Shown here piece by piece: positions 9,156-18,284 of a DNA stretch of 64,000 nt (within the stretch, counting starts at the first letter, position 1; the number at the start of each line of letters is the position of its first letter). The translations under genes were made by a program, and so were the position numbers. The notes below the pieces were generated by a model. It did no database searches. It was not told the origin of the DNA and was given only the letters and a program-made list of their open reading frames with translations. Source of the stretch: Flavobacteriaceae bacterium UBA1682 (GTDB lineage: Bacteria > Bacteroidota > Bacteroidia > Flavobacteriales > Flavobacteriaceae); assembly GCA_002320285.1 (NCBI GenBank), contig DCKE01000024.1, forward strand, positions 253,387-317,386. Reading direction: 5' to 3'.

Positions 9156-9557
9156 AAAAATCAGACCAATAGTGATAATGAGATGATTAGCCACTCAAAA
9201 AAGATAGAATTAAAAGCCGATAATTTAGAATTGGTTTCCCTTTTTAAAGTAATTGGTGGAAAATGGAAAATTTTATTGATAAAAGCCGTTGCACATGAAT
9301 GTCCTAAAAGATTTGGAACCCTAAAGCGCGATATGGAAAATTTAGCGCAAGGTACCCTTACTGCAAAACTGCGAGAACTCGAGCGCGATGGAATACTCGA
9401 ACGCGAAGTATTTGCTGAATCTCCGCCCCGTGTTGAATATAAACTGACACCTTTGGGCAAAACCCTCTTACCGGTAATTGATACTTTAGAAAATTGGTGG
9501 GTAAATTACAATACCGTAAAACAATCCTGTGAAAACGCTTTAGTAAAGAAATATTAA
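9153..9557 (+). CDS. HxlR-family winged-helix transcriptional regulator
   Basis: A 134-residue regulator with the HxlR signature IGGKWKILLIKAV (about residues 34-46), RFGTLKRDM, LTAKLRELERDGILER and the wing segment PPRVEYKLTPLGKTLLPV. HxlR proteins often sense electrophiles or disulfide stress; one Cys is in AHECPKRF (near residue 49), where thiol-sensing members carry their redox Cys, and one is near the C-terminus. It is divergent from the MFS gene and most likely controls it and itself. Confidence 0.92.
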   Translation: MKNQTNSDNEMISHSKKIELKADNLELVSLFKVIGGKWKILLIKAVAHECPKRFGTLKRDMENLAQGTLTAKLRELERDGILEREVFAESPPRVEYKLTPLGKTLLPVIDTLENWWVNYNTVKQSCENALVKKY

Positions 9558-9743
9558 AACCCGATTACTATCTCAAAAATAGATAGAGTAACTAACGGCT
9601 TACTAAACTGTGAATACAACCAACCTAGTACAAATAATTTTATTTTAAAAACGTTAGGAAATATTATTAATATTGATTTTTATCCTAAAACCGTTGGTAT
9701 AAATAAAATGAAAGCGAAACTTCCAGACTCGGATAAAAATGTC

Positions 9744-9751
9744 TAATTTTG
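9744..9751 (+). promoter_or_regulatory. Probable -7 box of the tpx operon
   Basis: TAATTTTG, identical to the octamer before the peroxiredoxin gene, lies 23 bases before the tpx ATG. No clear -33 box. Confidence 0.45.
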
Positions 9752-9773
9752 ATTTTTTAAATCGCGAAACACT

Positions 9774-10274
9774 ATGGCTACAATTACTTTAAAAAACAAT
9801 GCTGTTCATACAGTTGGTCAATTACCTGCAATCGGCACTAATGCGCCTGATTTCGAATTGGTTAAAACAGACCTTTCTACGGTATCTTTAAAAGATTTCA
9901 GCGGAAAAAGTCTTATTTTAAACATTTTTCCAAGTATAGATACACCGACTTGCTCTGCATCTGTCAGACATTTCAACCAAGAGGCTGCTTCACTTGCCAA
10001 TACAGTTGTATTGTGTATTTCCCGTGACTTGCCATTTGCTCAAGCGCGCTTTTGTGGTGCTGAAGGCATTGAAAACGTGGTTATGTTGTCCGATTTTAGA
10101 ACTGGAGATTTCGGTAAAAACTACGGACTAACCATTATTGATGGTCCTTTAAATGGCTTGCATTCTCGTTGTATCGTTGCTTTAAACAGTGATCACCAAG
10201 TTGTTTATGAAGAACAAGTTAGTGAGATAGCCAACGAACCTAATTACACAAAAGTATTTGAAGCATTAAAATAA
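9774..10274 (+). CDS. tpx: Thiol peroxidase (atypical 2-Cys peroxiredoxin)
   Basis: A 166-residue cytosolic peroxidase. Peroxidatic Cys60 lies in the Tpx motif DTPTCSASVR and the resolving Cys94 in ARFCGAEGIENV, the spacing expected for Tpx. It reduces H2O2 and alkyl hydroperoxides using thioredoxin. The stop TAA shares its last base with the ATG of the next gene, so the kinase-like gene is translationally coupled. It heads a run of same-strand genes through ribB. Confidence 0.95.
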   Translation: MATITLKNNAVHTVGQLPAIGTNAPDFELVKTDLSTVSLKDFSGKSLILNIFPSIDTPTCSASVRHFNQEAASLANTVVLCISRDLPFAQARFCGAEGIENVVMLSDFRTGDFGKNYGLTIIDGPLNGLHSRCIVALNSDHQVVYEEQVSEIANEPNYTKVFEALK

Positions 10275-10642
10275 TGGCTAGTATAAAATCATTTGTGATT
10301 GGAAGATTGAAAAGCATCAAATACGCCTTTGTCGGATTGTATCGTTTGATTTCTAAAGAGCACAGCATCATCACTCAATTGATTATCGCAGCTTTGGCCA
10401 CTATAGCTGGTTTTTACTTTAAAATCAGTACTACAGAATGGATCATGCAAATTTTCTCCATAGGCTTGGTTTTAAGCATGGAAGGCATCAATACCGCAAT
10501 TGAGGAAATGGCTGATTTTATACATCCTGATTTTCACAAAAAGATAGGACTGATCAAAGATGTAGCTGCAGGTGCCGTGACAATATCGGCACTGACAGCA
10601 CTGATTATCGGTATCATTATCTATTACCCTAAATTGTTTTAA
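10274..10642 (+). CDS. Diacylglycerol kinase family protein (DgkA/undecaprenol kinase type)
   Basis: A 122-residue membrane enzyme with three transmembrane helices (about 32-48, 55-73, 97-117). The DgkA catalytic motif EGINTAIEEMAD lies near residues 73-84. Family members phosphorylate diacylglycerol or undecaprenol at the inner membrane; in this phylum undecaprenol or a lipid A-linked role is plausible but not shown. Its start overlaps the tpx stop by one base. Confidence 0.92.
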   Translation: MASIKSFVIGRLKSIKYAFVGLYRLISKEHSIITQLIIAALATIAGFYFKISTTEWIMQIFSIGLVLSMEGINTAIEEMADFIHPDFHKKIGLIKDVAAGAVTISALTALIIGIIIYYPKLF

Positions 10643-10660
10643 AAAGAATTTTTTACACTA

Positions 10661-13123
10661 ATGGCGAAAACAAAAAACGAAACGACTAAGAAAAAATCCA
10701 ATAAAACACCTAAGGAACAACCGATTCCAAATACCTCAGTGATGAACAACAGTAAGTTTATCATCTCCGTGGTATTAATCATCTCTGCCGTAGCACTATT
10801 GCTTAGTTTTATCTCCTATTTTATTACTGGATACTACGATCAAAGCAATGTGGATTTATTTTCGGAACGAAATGAAGTGGTATACAATTGGTTGGGAAAA
10901 TTAGGTGCTTATTTATCGCATTTCTTTATTTACGAAGGTTTTGGATTGGCTTCCTTTATCTTTGTTAAAATTCTGATATACGCGGGTTTATTCCTGTTCT
11001 TTGGTATCGCAGCTAGCAGATTTAAAAAAATTCTTTTTTGGGATTTGTTTTCGATTATAATCCTATCGGTTGTTCTTGGTTTCTTTTGGGACAGCAATCC
11101 ACTTTTAGGTGGGGTGATCGGATTTGAAATCAATATGTATTTACAAGATTATTTGGGCAAAACCGGAACTATTTTACTGTTGGTTTTTTCGCTAGTGGTC
11201 TTCGTCATTTTTAGATTAAAGGTATCTCCTACTGGCTTGCGAAACAAAATACAGGATTTTTCAAACTCCAAAGACAAGGAAGAATCCGACGACGAGATCA
11301 TCGCGGAAGAATCCCCTAAATTGCAACCAGAGGCCGAAAATAAACAAGCTTTCTCCGTTACTCAACAAGCAGCTGTAACTGCTTCTTTATCAAAAAAAGA
11401 AGTCGTTACAAGTACTCAAAAAGCAGTTGCACTTGACTTGGATCACAAAAGCTTTAAACCTACTATCGAAAACAGTTCTGAAATTGATTTTCACAAAAAT
11501 CAAAAAGCCGTTGCGGATACAAGTTCAGAACAAGGTCAAGAACTCGTTATTGAAGCCGTACAGGAAGAAGCCACTGTTGAAGAAAATTTAGCCGCTAAAC
11601 TCGTGCAAGACTTTGGTGAATTTGACCCTACCCTAGAATTATCTAATTACCAATTCCCTACCATCGAATTACTTAAGGATTATGGCACAGGAGGAATCAC
11701 GATAAATCAAGCCGAATTAGAAGAAAACAAAAACAAAATTGTCGATACCCTTCGCAACTACAAAATAGATATTGCACAAATCAAAGCTACGGTCGGACCA
11801 ACGGTGACCCTTTACGAGATTGTTCCAGAAGCCGGAGTGCGTATATCAAAAATTAAAAACTTAGAGGACGATATTGCCCTTTCCCTATCTGCATTGGGAA
11901 TTCGTATTATCGCACCGATTCCAGGAAAAGGTACTATTGGTATTGAAGTTCCCAACAAAAACCCATCGATGGTTTCGATGCGCAGTGTTGTGGCTTCACC
12001 TAAATTTCAGAATGCTGAAATGGAACTACCTATCGCTTTGGGTAAAACGATTTCCAATGAAACCTTTGTGGTTGACTTAGCTAAGATGCCCCATTTATTA
12101 ATGGCTGGAGCAACGGGTCAAGGTAAATCCGTAGGACTAAACGCCGTACTGACATCATTACTATACAAAAAACATCCAGCCGAGGTAAAATTCGTTTTGG
12201 TGGATCCGAAAAAGGTAGAATTAACCTTATTCAACAAAATTGAACGCCATTATTTGGCCAAACTACCCGATTCAGGTGATGCAATTATTACAGATAACAC
12301 CAAAGTAATTAATACATTAAACTCACTTTGTGTGGAGATGGACAACCGTTACAACCTACTTAAGGATGCTATGGTTAGAAACATCAAGGAATACAACGAC
12401 AAATTCAAACAACGCAAATTAAACCCAGAAAACGGACACCGATTTTTACCGTATATCGTTTTGGTAGTGGATGAGTTTGCCGATTTGATTATGACAGCCG
12501 GTAAAGAGGTTGAAACTCCAATCGCGCGTTTGGCACAGTTAGCTCGTGCTATTGGTATTCACTTAATCATCGCTACACAAAGACCATCGGTAAACGTTAT
12601 TACAGGTATTATCAAAGCGAACTTCCCTGCTAGAATTGCGTTTAGAGTAACTTCGAAAATTGACTCTAGAACGATCTTAGACAGTCAAGGTGCCGATCAA
12701 TTAATCGGTAGAGGAGATATGTTATTTACTCATGGAAATGAATTGGTGCGTGTACAATGTGCTTTTGTCGATACACCTGAAGTAGAACGAGTAACCGATT
12801 TTATCGGATCTCAAAAGGCCTATGCAGATGCTTATTTACTACCGGAATTCTCTGGTGAAGAAAGTGGCACAAGTCTTGATATTGATATCAGTGATCGCGA
12901 CACTTTGTTTAGAGAAGCCGCAGAAATCATTGTTGTTGCACAACAGGGTTCCGCCTCTCTATTACAACGTAAATTAAAATTGGGATACAATCGCGCCGGA
13001 AGAATTATCGATCAATTGGAAGCTGCAGGTATAGTAGGTCCATTTGAAGGTAGTAAAGCTCGTAGCGTCATGATTTCAGACTTAGTCGCTTTAGATAACT
13101 TTTTTAAAGACGAACAAAACTAA
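10661..13123 (+). CDS. ftsK: DNA translocase FtsK
   Basis: An 820-residue FtsK/SpoIIIE protein. The N-terminus has a lysine-rich leader, then four transmembrane helices (about 28-55, 87-112, 118-138, 157-182), a variable linker (about 195-300), the alpha-beta motor and a C-terminal gamma winged helix. Walker A is GATGQGKS with Lys489 and Walker B is LVVDEFADLI. The gamma domain ends with KLGYNRAGRIIDQLEAAGIVG. It pumps DNA at the division septum and supports dimer resolution. It is followed after 5 bases by the lolA-like gene. Confidence 0.97.
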   Translation: MAKTKNETTKKKSNKTPKEQPIPNTSVMNNSKFIISVVLIISAVALLLSFISYFITGYYDQSNVDLFSERNEVVYNWLGKLGAYLSHFFIYEGFGLASFIFVKILIYAGLFLFFGIAASRFKKILFWDLFSIIILSVVLGFFWDSNPLLGGVIGFEINMYLQDYLGKTGTILLLVFSLVVFVIFRLKVSPTGLRNKIQDFSNSKDKEESDDEIIAEESPKLQPEAENKQAFSVTQQAAVTASLSKKEVVTSTQKAVALDLDHKSFKPTIENSSEIDFHKNQKAVADTSSEQGQELVIEAVQEEATVEENLAAKLVQDFGEFDPTLELSNYQFPTIELLKDYGTGGITINQAELEENKNKIVDTLRNYKIDIAQIKATVGPTVTLYEIVPEAGVRISKIKNLEDDIALSLSALGIRIIAPIPGKGTIGIEVPNKNPSMVSMRSVVASPKFQNAEMELPIALGKTISNETFVVDLAKMPHLLMAGATGQGKSVGLNAVLTSLLYKKHPAEVKFVLVDPKKVELTLFNKIERHYLAKLPDSGDAIITDNTKVINTLNSLCVEMDNRYNLLKDAMVRNIKEYNDKFKQRKLNPENGHRFLPYIVLVVDEFADLIMTAGKEVETPIARLAQLARAIGIHLIIATQRPSVNVITGIIKANFPARIAFRVTSKIDSRTILDSQGADQLIGRGDMLFTHGNELVRVQCAFVDTPEVERVTDFIGSQKAYADAYLLPEFSGEESGTSLDIDISDRDTLFREAAEIIVVAQQGSASLLQRKLKLGYNRAGRIIDQLEAAGIVGPFEGSKARSVMISDLVALDNFFKDEQN

Positions 13124-13128
13124 CCACC

Positions 13129-13773
13129 ATGAAAAATATACTTTACGGATTCCTATTGAGTTTTCTTTGTTTTAGTGCCACTGCACAAAACAGTGCCAAA
13201 GCTAAGGCCCTTTTAGATGAAGTGTCTAATAAAATCAACAGCTACAATAACATCGTTATTGACTTTAATTACAGCATGAGAAATTCTCATGATAACTCCA
13301 ATCAAGACAGCAAGGGAAACTTAACGGTACAGAAAGACCTTTATGTTTTCAACTTTATGGGGATGACTAAAATATTTGACGGCACTAAGATCTATACCAT
13401 AGTACCCGAAGATGAAGAAGTTACCATTAGCAAGTACAATCCTTCGGATTCCAATGCCCTAACTCCATCTAAAATATTGGTATTTTTTAATACGGGTTAT
13501 AATTATAACTGGGATATACTACAAAATATTCGCGGAAGACAAATACAATATGTAAAACTGACTCCAAGCAATTCAAAATCAAACATTAAAGAAATTCTAT
13601 TGGGTATCGATACCCAAACAAAAAATATCTATAATAAAATTGAAGTCAACAAAGATGGTACAAAAACCATTTTAACTATTAATTCTTTTAAAACGAACCA
13701 ACCTTTATCGAAAAATCATTTTAACTTTACAGAATCAAAGTACCCTAATTATTATATAAATAAATTAGACTAA
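13129..13773 (+). CDS. LolA-like outer-membrane lipoprotein carrier
   Basis: A 214-residue periplasmic protein with a signal peptide (1-19, ending CFSATAQ). The mature part begins KAKALLDEVSNKINSYNNIVIDF, typical of LolA folds, followed by an 11-stranded half-barrel pattern (GNLTVQKDLYVFNF, DGTKIYTIVPED). LolA ferries lipoproteins from the inner to the outer membrane. It stands between ftsK and an LptF/G permease, an order seen in many Bacteroidota. Confidence 0.88.
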   Translation: MKNILYGFLLSFLCFSATAQNSAKAKALLDEVSNKINSYNNIVIDFNYSMRNSHDNSNQDSKGNLTVQKDLYVFNFMGMTKIFDGTKIYTIVPEDEEVTISKYNPSDSNALTPSKILVFFNTGYNYNWDILQNIRGRQIQYVKLTPSNSKSNIKEILLGIDTQTKNIYNKIEVNKDGTKTILTINSFKTNQPLSKNHFNFTESKYPNYYINKLD

Positions 13774-13781
13774 TTTCTGGA

Positions 13782-15239
13782 GTGAAAATATTAGACCGCT
13801 ATATACTAACGACATTTGTATCAACACTGGGAACGGTGTTTATCATTCTTTACTTTATCTTTATCCTTCAAGGTGTTTGGCTTTTTATAGCTGATTTGGC
13901 TGGGAAGGATTTGGATATTTGGATCATTCTGCAATTCCTGCTCTTCTATTCGCCAAAAATGATACCGCTGGTATTGCCCTTATCGGTTCTGCTATCCTCG
14001 ATCATGACTTTTGGAAGTTTTGCTGAAAACTATGAATTTGCCGCAATGAAATCTTCGGGGATTTCGCTACAGAGAGCCATGCGGGTACTCAGTATTTTTA
14101 TTACATCTCTGGCCCTACTCTCTTTTTGGTTTGCCAACGATGTCATTCCCAAATCGGAATACCAATTTATCAACCTGAGAAAGGAAATTTTACAAACCAA
14201 ACCGGCTATGGCTATTGCCGCTGGTCAGTTTAATGATTTGGGGAAAATCAATATCAAGATTGATAAAAAAACAGGTAAACAAGGACAATATCTCGAAAAC
14301 GTAACCATGCATATCAAATCGAATGTGGGTTATGAAAATAAGACCGTGATCAAATCTTTAAATGGAGAACTGGCTTCTCTAGAGGAGTCCAACATCTTGC
14401 AACTTCACCTACTCGATGGAAATTACTATGAGGAAGTAGAAGCAAAAACTTACCAAGAAGCGCAAAAAGAGCCCTTTGTCAAAATAAAATTTGATAAATA
14501 CACGATGAATATTGATTTAAACAATTTTCAAAACAGTTCGGAAGACAGTGAAAAGATCACCAACACCAACTCGATGTTAAACGTTCGTGAACTCAACTAT
14601 ACCATAGACTCTTTAGAAACCTCTTTGATAAAAGAAAAGACATCCAATACCGAAAACTTATCCCTTAGAACACAGGGATTGTTTCAGAATACGAAATCGA
14701 CACTAGGTGAAAGATCTGTTGCAGAGGTTGCTCCTAAAGACTTATTAGAGCATTTTGAAAAGAAAACTCAATCACGAATCCTACAAGCAGCTTTGGACAA
14801 CACATCGAATTTAAGTTTTAATGCAGAAAGCAATAACACCTCCATCTTCGATCGTCAGAAATACATCAACTCCCACTGGTTGGCCTTACACGAAAAATTC
14901 GTGATTGCCTTCTCCTGCTTCTTAATGTTTTATATCGGAGCACCTTTAGGAGCTATTATCCGCAAAGGAGGATTGGGACTACCGATCGTTTTTGCGATCT
15001 TGATTTTTATTACTTATCACTTTATCAATACCTTTGGAAAGAAAGTTGCTCAAGAAAACGGAATGACTCCATTTTTAGGAGCCTGGTTGGCATCTATAGT
15101 ATTGACACCACTGGCGATACTGTTAACGTATAAAGCGACAAACGACAGCGGCATGTTTAATATGGACAATGTATTATTGCCTATACAAAACGCCTTTAAA
15201 AAAATATTTAAAAAAAACAAACACACTAATCATGTCTAA
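13782..15239 (+). CDS. LptF/LptG family LPS-export permease
   Basis: A 485-residue permease of the YjgP/YjgQ family. It has transmembrane helices near residues 10-35, 55-75 and 100-118, a large periplasmic beta-jellyroll (about 125-345), then three helices (about 370-445). The motif KILDRYILTTF at the N-terminus is typical. It would act with LptB to move LPS out of the inner membrane. The start is GTG at 13782 after a GGAG sequence. Its 3' end overlaps the ribB start by 8 bases. Confidence 0.9.
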   Translation: MKILDRYILTTFVSTLGTVFIILYFIFILQGVWLFIADLAGKDLDIWIILQFLLFYSPKMIPLVLPLSVLLSSIMTFGSFAENYEFAAMKSSGISLQRAMRVLSIFITSLALLSFWFANDVIPKSEYQFINLRKEILQTKPAMAIAAGQFNDLGKINIKIDKKTGKQGQYLENVTMHIKSNVGYENKTVIKSLNGELASLEESNILQLHLLDGNYYEEVEAKTYQEAQKEPFVKIKFDKYTMNIDLNNFQNSSEDSEKITNTNSMLNVRELNYTIDSLETSLIKEKTSNTENLSLRTQGLFQNTKSTLGERSVAEVAPKDLLEHFEKKTQSRILQAALDNTSNLSFNAESNNTSIFDRQKYINSHWLALHEKFVIAFSCFLMFYIGAPLGAIIRKGGLGLPIVFAILIFITYHFINTFGKKVAQENGMTPFLGAWLASIVLTPLAILLTYKATNDSGMFNMDNVLLPIQNAFKKIFKKNKHTNHV

Positions 15240-16368
15240 TTCTAATATACAACTCAATACAATTGAGGAAGCGATTGAAGATATCCGTCAAGGGAAAGTA
15301 ATCCTTGTAGTAGATGATGAAGATCGTGAAAACGAAGGTGATTTTATCGCCGCAGCAGAAAAAGTAACCCCAGAGATGATCAATTTCATGGCCACACACG
15401 GTCGTGGATTGATTTGTGCACCATTAATTGAAAAGCGTTGTAAGGAATTGGACTTACACCCTATGGTGAATAACAATACCGTTTTACACCAAACGGCTTT
15501 TACGGTATCTGTTGATCTGATTGGACATGGATGTACTACGGGAATTTCAGTTCACGATCGTGCCAAAACCATAGCTGCTTTAGTCCATGACGATACCAAA
15601 GCAGAAGACTTAGGTCGCCCGGGACATATATTTCCATTAATTGCCAAGCAAGGCGGTGTATTGAGAAGAACCGGACATACGGAAGCAGCGGTTGATTTGG
15701 CTCGTTTGGCGGGATTTAAACCGGCGGGTATCTTGGTAGAAGTTTTAAACGAAGACGGTTCTATGGCTCGCCTACCTGAATTGATGTTGGTAGCTAAGAA
15801 ATTCGACTTAAAAATCATTTCTATTGAAAACTTGGTGGCTTATCGCATGAAGCACGACAGCTTGATTGTAAAGAAAGAAGATTTTGAAATAGAAACGCGT
15901 TTTGGAACCTATAGACTCAGAGCGTATTTACAAACGACGAACAAACAGGTGCATTTGGCTTTGACCAAAGGATCTTGGAATACAGGAGAATCCATCTTAA
16001 CCCGTATCAACGCCTCTACCGTCTATAACGACGTATTAGGCGCTTTAAGCGGCGATTTAGACGAGAAACTAGAATCAGCCTTCCAGGCGATAAATCAAGC
16101 TGGAAAAGGCGCTATTTTGTTTATTAATCAAGAATTGCAGAGTTCTAACTTATTAAGTCGTTTGGCCCTTTTAAAAGAACAGCAACAATCTTCGGAAGTT
16201 ATAGAAGCTCCGAAAATGACTACGGACAATAAGGATTACGGTATAGGAGCACAAATCTTACATGATTTAAACATCAGTAAGATCAAATTGATGACGAATT
16301 CTGAGCAGACCAAACGCGTTGGTATGACGGGTTACGGCTTGGAAATTGATGAATATGTGACTTTTTAA
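15232..16368 (+). CDS. ribB: 3,4-dihydroxy-2-butanone-4-phosphate synthase with degenerate GTP cyclohydrolase II domain
   Basis: A 378-residue RibBA-like protein. I chose ATG 15232 because the protein then begins MSNSNIQLNTIEEAI as in homologues; an upstream ATG at 15169 would add residues encoded inside the lptF/G gene. The RibB domain (about 1-205) has DDEDRENEGDF, HGCTTGISVHDRAKT and LRRTGHTEAAVDLARLAG, all active-site motifs. The C-terminal part (about 210-375) has the GTP cyclohydrolase II fold but lacks the zinc-binding Cys cluster, so only ribulose-5-phosphate to DHBP conversion is expected for riboflavin synthesis. Confidence 0.93.
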   Translation: MSNSNIQLNTIEEAIEDIRQGKVILVVDDEDRENEGDFIAAAEKVTPEMINFMATHGRGLICAPLIEKRCKELDLHPMVNNNTVLHQTAFTVSVDLIGHGCTTGISVHDRAKTIAALVHDDTKAEDLGRPGHIFPLIAKQGGVLRRTGHTEAAVDLARLAGFKPAGILVEVLNEDGSMARLPELMLVAKKFDLKIISIENLVAYRMKHDSLIVKKEDFEIETRFGTYRLRAYLQTTNKQVHLALTKGSWNTGESILTRINASTVYNDVLGALSGDLDEKLESAFQAINQAGKGAILFINQELQSSNLLSRLALLKEQQQSSEVIEAPKMTTDNKDYGIGAQILHDLNISKIKLMTNSEQTKRVGMTGYGLEIDEYVTF

Positions 16369-16452
16369 TAAAAAAGTTTTTCAGCTAAAGCGCTTACGGC
16401 AAATCAGTTAAAAAAGACACTTAAAAAATTTGATATTTTTATGTTATTAAAG

Positions 16453-16483
16453 TTTGTTTAAGTCGAAAAAGCCCCTATATTTG
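16453..16483 (+). promoter_or_regulatory. Promoter of tRNA-Ser
   Basis: TTTG (16453-16456), 19 bases, TATATTTG (16476-16483): a perfect match to the Bacteroidota promoter consensus, 28 bases before the tRNA. Confidence 0.88.
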
Positions 16484-16511
16484 CACTCGCAATTCAGCAA
16501 TGAAAGGCACT

Positions 16512-16596
16512 GGAGAAATGGCAGAGTGGTCGATTGCGGCAGTCTTGAAAACTGTTGACTGTAACAGGTCCGGGGGTTCGAATCCCTCTTTCTCCG
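16512..16596 (+). tRNA. tRNA-Ser (anticodon UGA)
   Basis: The acceptor arm GGAGAAA (16512-16518) pairs with TTTCTCC (16589-16595), followed by discriminator G. The anticodon loop CTTGAAA gives anticodon UGA. There is a long variable arm as expected for serine, and a T-loop GTTCGAATC. CCA is not encoded. The 3' end is the target of the integrative element: its last bases are duplicated at 37459-37472. Confidence 0.96.
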
Positions 16597-16597
16597 C
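16584..16597. repeat. Left attachment repeat (attL core) in tRNA-Ser
   Basis: CCCTCTTTCTCCGC, the 3' end of the tRNA-Ser gene, is repeated in the same orientation at 37459-37472. It frames the element that begins with the integrase at 16860. Confidence 0.8.
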
Positions 16598-16621
16598 AAG
16601 TAGAGATACAAAAAAGAACAA

Positions 16622-16656
16622 AACCCTGTGAATCGTACGATTTACGGGGTTTTTTC
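16622..16656 (+). terminator. Terminator just inside the left end of the element
   Basis: A 14-bp stem (16622-16635 with 16638-16651, two G-T pairs) followed by T-run. It now terminates the tRNA-Ser transcript, replacing the terminator displaced to 37483. Confidence 0.75.
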
Positions 16657-16698
16657 ATTTTGGGATATGGTGAAAAAAGCACTAAAAAACGACTTGCG

Positions 16699-16716
16699 AG
16701 GGATAAATTCGGGTAC
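16699..16716. repeat. Subterminal direct repeat, left copy
   Basis: An 18-base sequence beginning AGGGATAAATTCGGG is repeated exactly at 37381-37398, inside both ends of the element. It may be an integrase or excisionase arm-type site. Confidence 0.7.
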
Positions 16717-16859
16717 CTAAAAATGGCGGTTCAGCCCAGTAAAAACGGGAAAAACACAACTAGAACACCAACCGCAAAAGTGACCTAACCACCTACTAAA
16801 CATCTTGTATCGTGAACTATTAATACTTAAATTAAGAATTAACAGTAAAGGTTACCACG

Positions 16860-18113
16860 ATGAAAACAACTATCAGCCTACTATTTTATGCTAAGAAGCA
16901 CAAAATCAGTCCACAAGGACAAGTACCCATCTACACCAGAATCACGGTCGATGGAAAAAGGTTCGAATCCTCCACAGGAATATACGTTGACTACGACAAA
17001 TGGTCTTTGGAAAAGGGCAAAATGAAGAATACCACAGAAGAATCCAGACTAATAAACAACCACCTTGAAACCATCCGAATGCAAGTACACGAAGCCCAAG
17101 TAGAGCTCTTGCAGAAAAAAATCCCGATTACCATACAAAGCATCAAAAACCAACTATTGGGCATTACGGGAAAAAGCAGAATGTTAGTCGGAATCTTTCA
17201 AGACCACAACAACAAAATCGAGAGCTTAGTACATCAAGAATACGCACCAGGCACCTTGCAACGCTACAAAACATCCCTAAAGCACACGGTCGACTTCATG
17301 CAGTGGAAACACAACATCACCGACATCGACATCGCGGAAATCGACCATGCCTTCATCATGGACTACGAATTCTACTTGCGGAGCGTGCGCAAATGCAACA
17401 ACAACACCACGGTCAAATACCTCAAAAACTTCAAGAAAATCATTCGAATATGTTTGGCCAACGGATGGTTAGACCGCGACCCATTTGTCAACTACAAATC
17501 TAAAGTACGAGAAGTAGAAAGGGAATTTCTCACCATGGAGCAAGTCTACCAACTGCAGAACACCCAATTCCAAAACGAACAACACACCTTGGTCAAAGAT
17601 ATCTTTATATTCAGTTGTTTCACCGGGCTGGCCTACATCGACGTAAAAAACCTAACCAAAGCCAACATCAGCATCGGCATAGACGCCAAAAAATGGATAT
17701 TCACCAACCGACAAAAAACCGAAACCGCATCCAGAATCCCACTATTGCCCATTGCCGAACAACTCATTCAAAAATACGAAACGCACCCCTATACCGTTAT
17801 CCAAAACAAACTATTGCCCGTGTTCTGCAACCAAAAAGTAAACATCTACTTAAAAGAAATAGCGCAGATTTGCAACCTGCCAAACAAGCTAACCTTTCAC
17901 ATAGCCCGACACACCTTTGCCACCTCCGTCACCCTATCCAACGGAGTACCCATCGAAACCGTCAGTAAAATGCTTGGACATAAAAACATACGTACCACCC
18001 AACACTACGCCAAAATACTCGACAAAAAAGTCAGTGACGACATGCAACTCCTACTTGACAAACTCGAACAACAAACCAAAACAACACCCCACCCTATCCA
18101 AAAGAGCAAATAA
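16860..18113 (+). CDS. int: Tyrosine site-specific recombinase (integrase)
   Basis: A 417-residue integrase of the Bacteroidota CTn/NBU type. An N-terminal arm-binding domain (1-105) starts with KKHKISPQGQVPIYTRITVDGKR, followed by a SAM-like core-binding domain (about 110-205) and the catalytic domain (about 220-395). Visible catalytic residues are His347 and Arg350 in HIARHTF, the second His in MLGHKN, and nucleophile Tyr383 in TQHYAK. The first catalytic Arg is replaced: the motif reads FTGLAYID with Ala258, as in IntDOT-like enzymes. It lies next to tRNA-Ser, its presumed target, and has its own terminator. Confidence 0.95.
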   Translation: MKTTISLLFYAKKHKISPQGQVPIYTRITVDGKRFESSTGIYVDYDKWSLEKGKMKNTTEESRLINNHLETIRMQVHEAQVELLQKKIPITIQSIKNQLLGITGKSRMLVGIFQDHNNKIESLVHQEYAPGTLQRYKTSLKHTVDFMQWKHNITDIDIAEIDHAFIMDYEFYLRSVRKCNNNTTVKYLKNFKKIIRICLANGWLDRDPFVNYKSKVREVEREFLTMEQVYQLQNTQFQNEQHTLVKDIFIFSCFTGLAYIDVKNLTKANISIGIDAKKWIFTNRQKTETASRIPLLPIAEQLIQKYETHPYTVIQNKLLPVFCNQKVNIYLKEIAQICNLPNKLTFHIARHTFATSVTLSNGVPIETVSKMLGHKNIRTTQHYAKILDKKVSDDMQLLLDKLEQQTKTTPHPIQKSK

Positions 18114-18114
18114 C

Positions 18115-18145
18115 AAGGGTTTCACAATTCAAGAAACCCTTTTCT
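18115..18145 (+). terminator. Terminator after integrase
   Basis: A perfect 9-bp stem (18115-18123 with 18133-18141) followed by TTTTC. Confidence 0.75.
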
Positions 18146-18284
18146 ACTTAAAACTACTAAAACCCCACTACCGAAGTAACTAAAACAGAGTTGAATAAAG
18201 TTAAAATTAAACAATAATCCCTTTTTTTAATTAATTTAACTAGCCCAAAGTATTAAATCGACTAATAATTTAATCTCGGCATTA

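Noticed and set aside
15169..15231. Longer ribB start at 15169
   Set aside because: These codons lie inside the lptF/G gene and the added residues (YYCLYKTPLKKYLKK) are just another frame of that gene. ATG 15232 fits the family start.
16494..16788. Two short open frames (16494-16682 minus, 16555-16788 plus) over the tRNA-Ser locus
   Set aside because: They lie on the tRNA gene and its terminator, and the minus one contains typical tRNA-derived residues (GERGIRTPGPVT), a well-known false ORF.
17303..17968. Additional plus-strand frames within the integrase gene
   Set aside because: They are alternative frames of the integrase, rich in His, Arg and Gln as expected for a frame-shifted reading of a C-rich gene.
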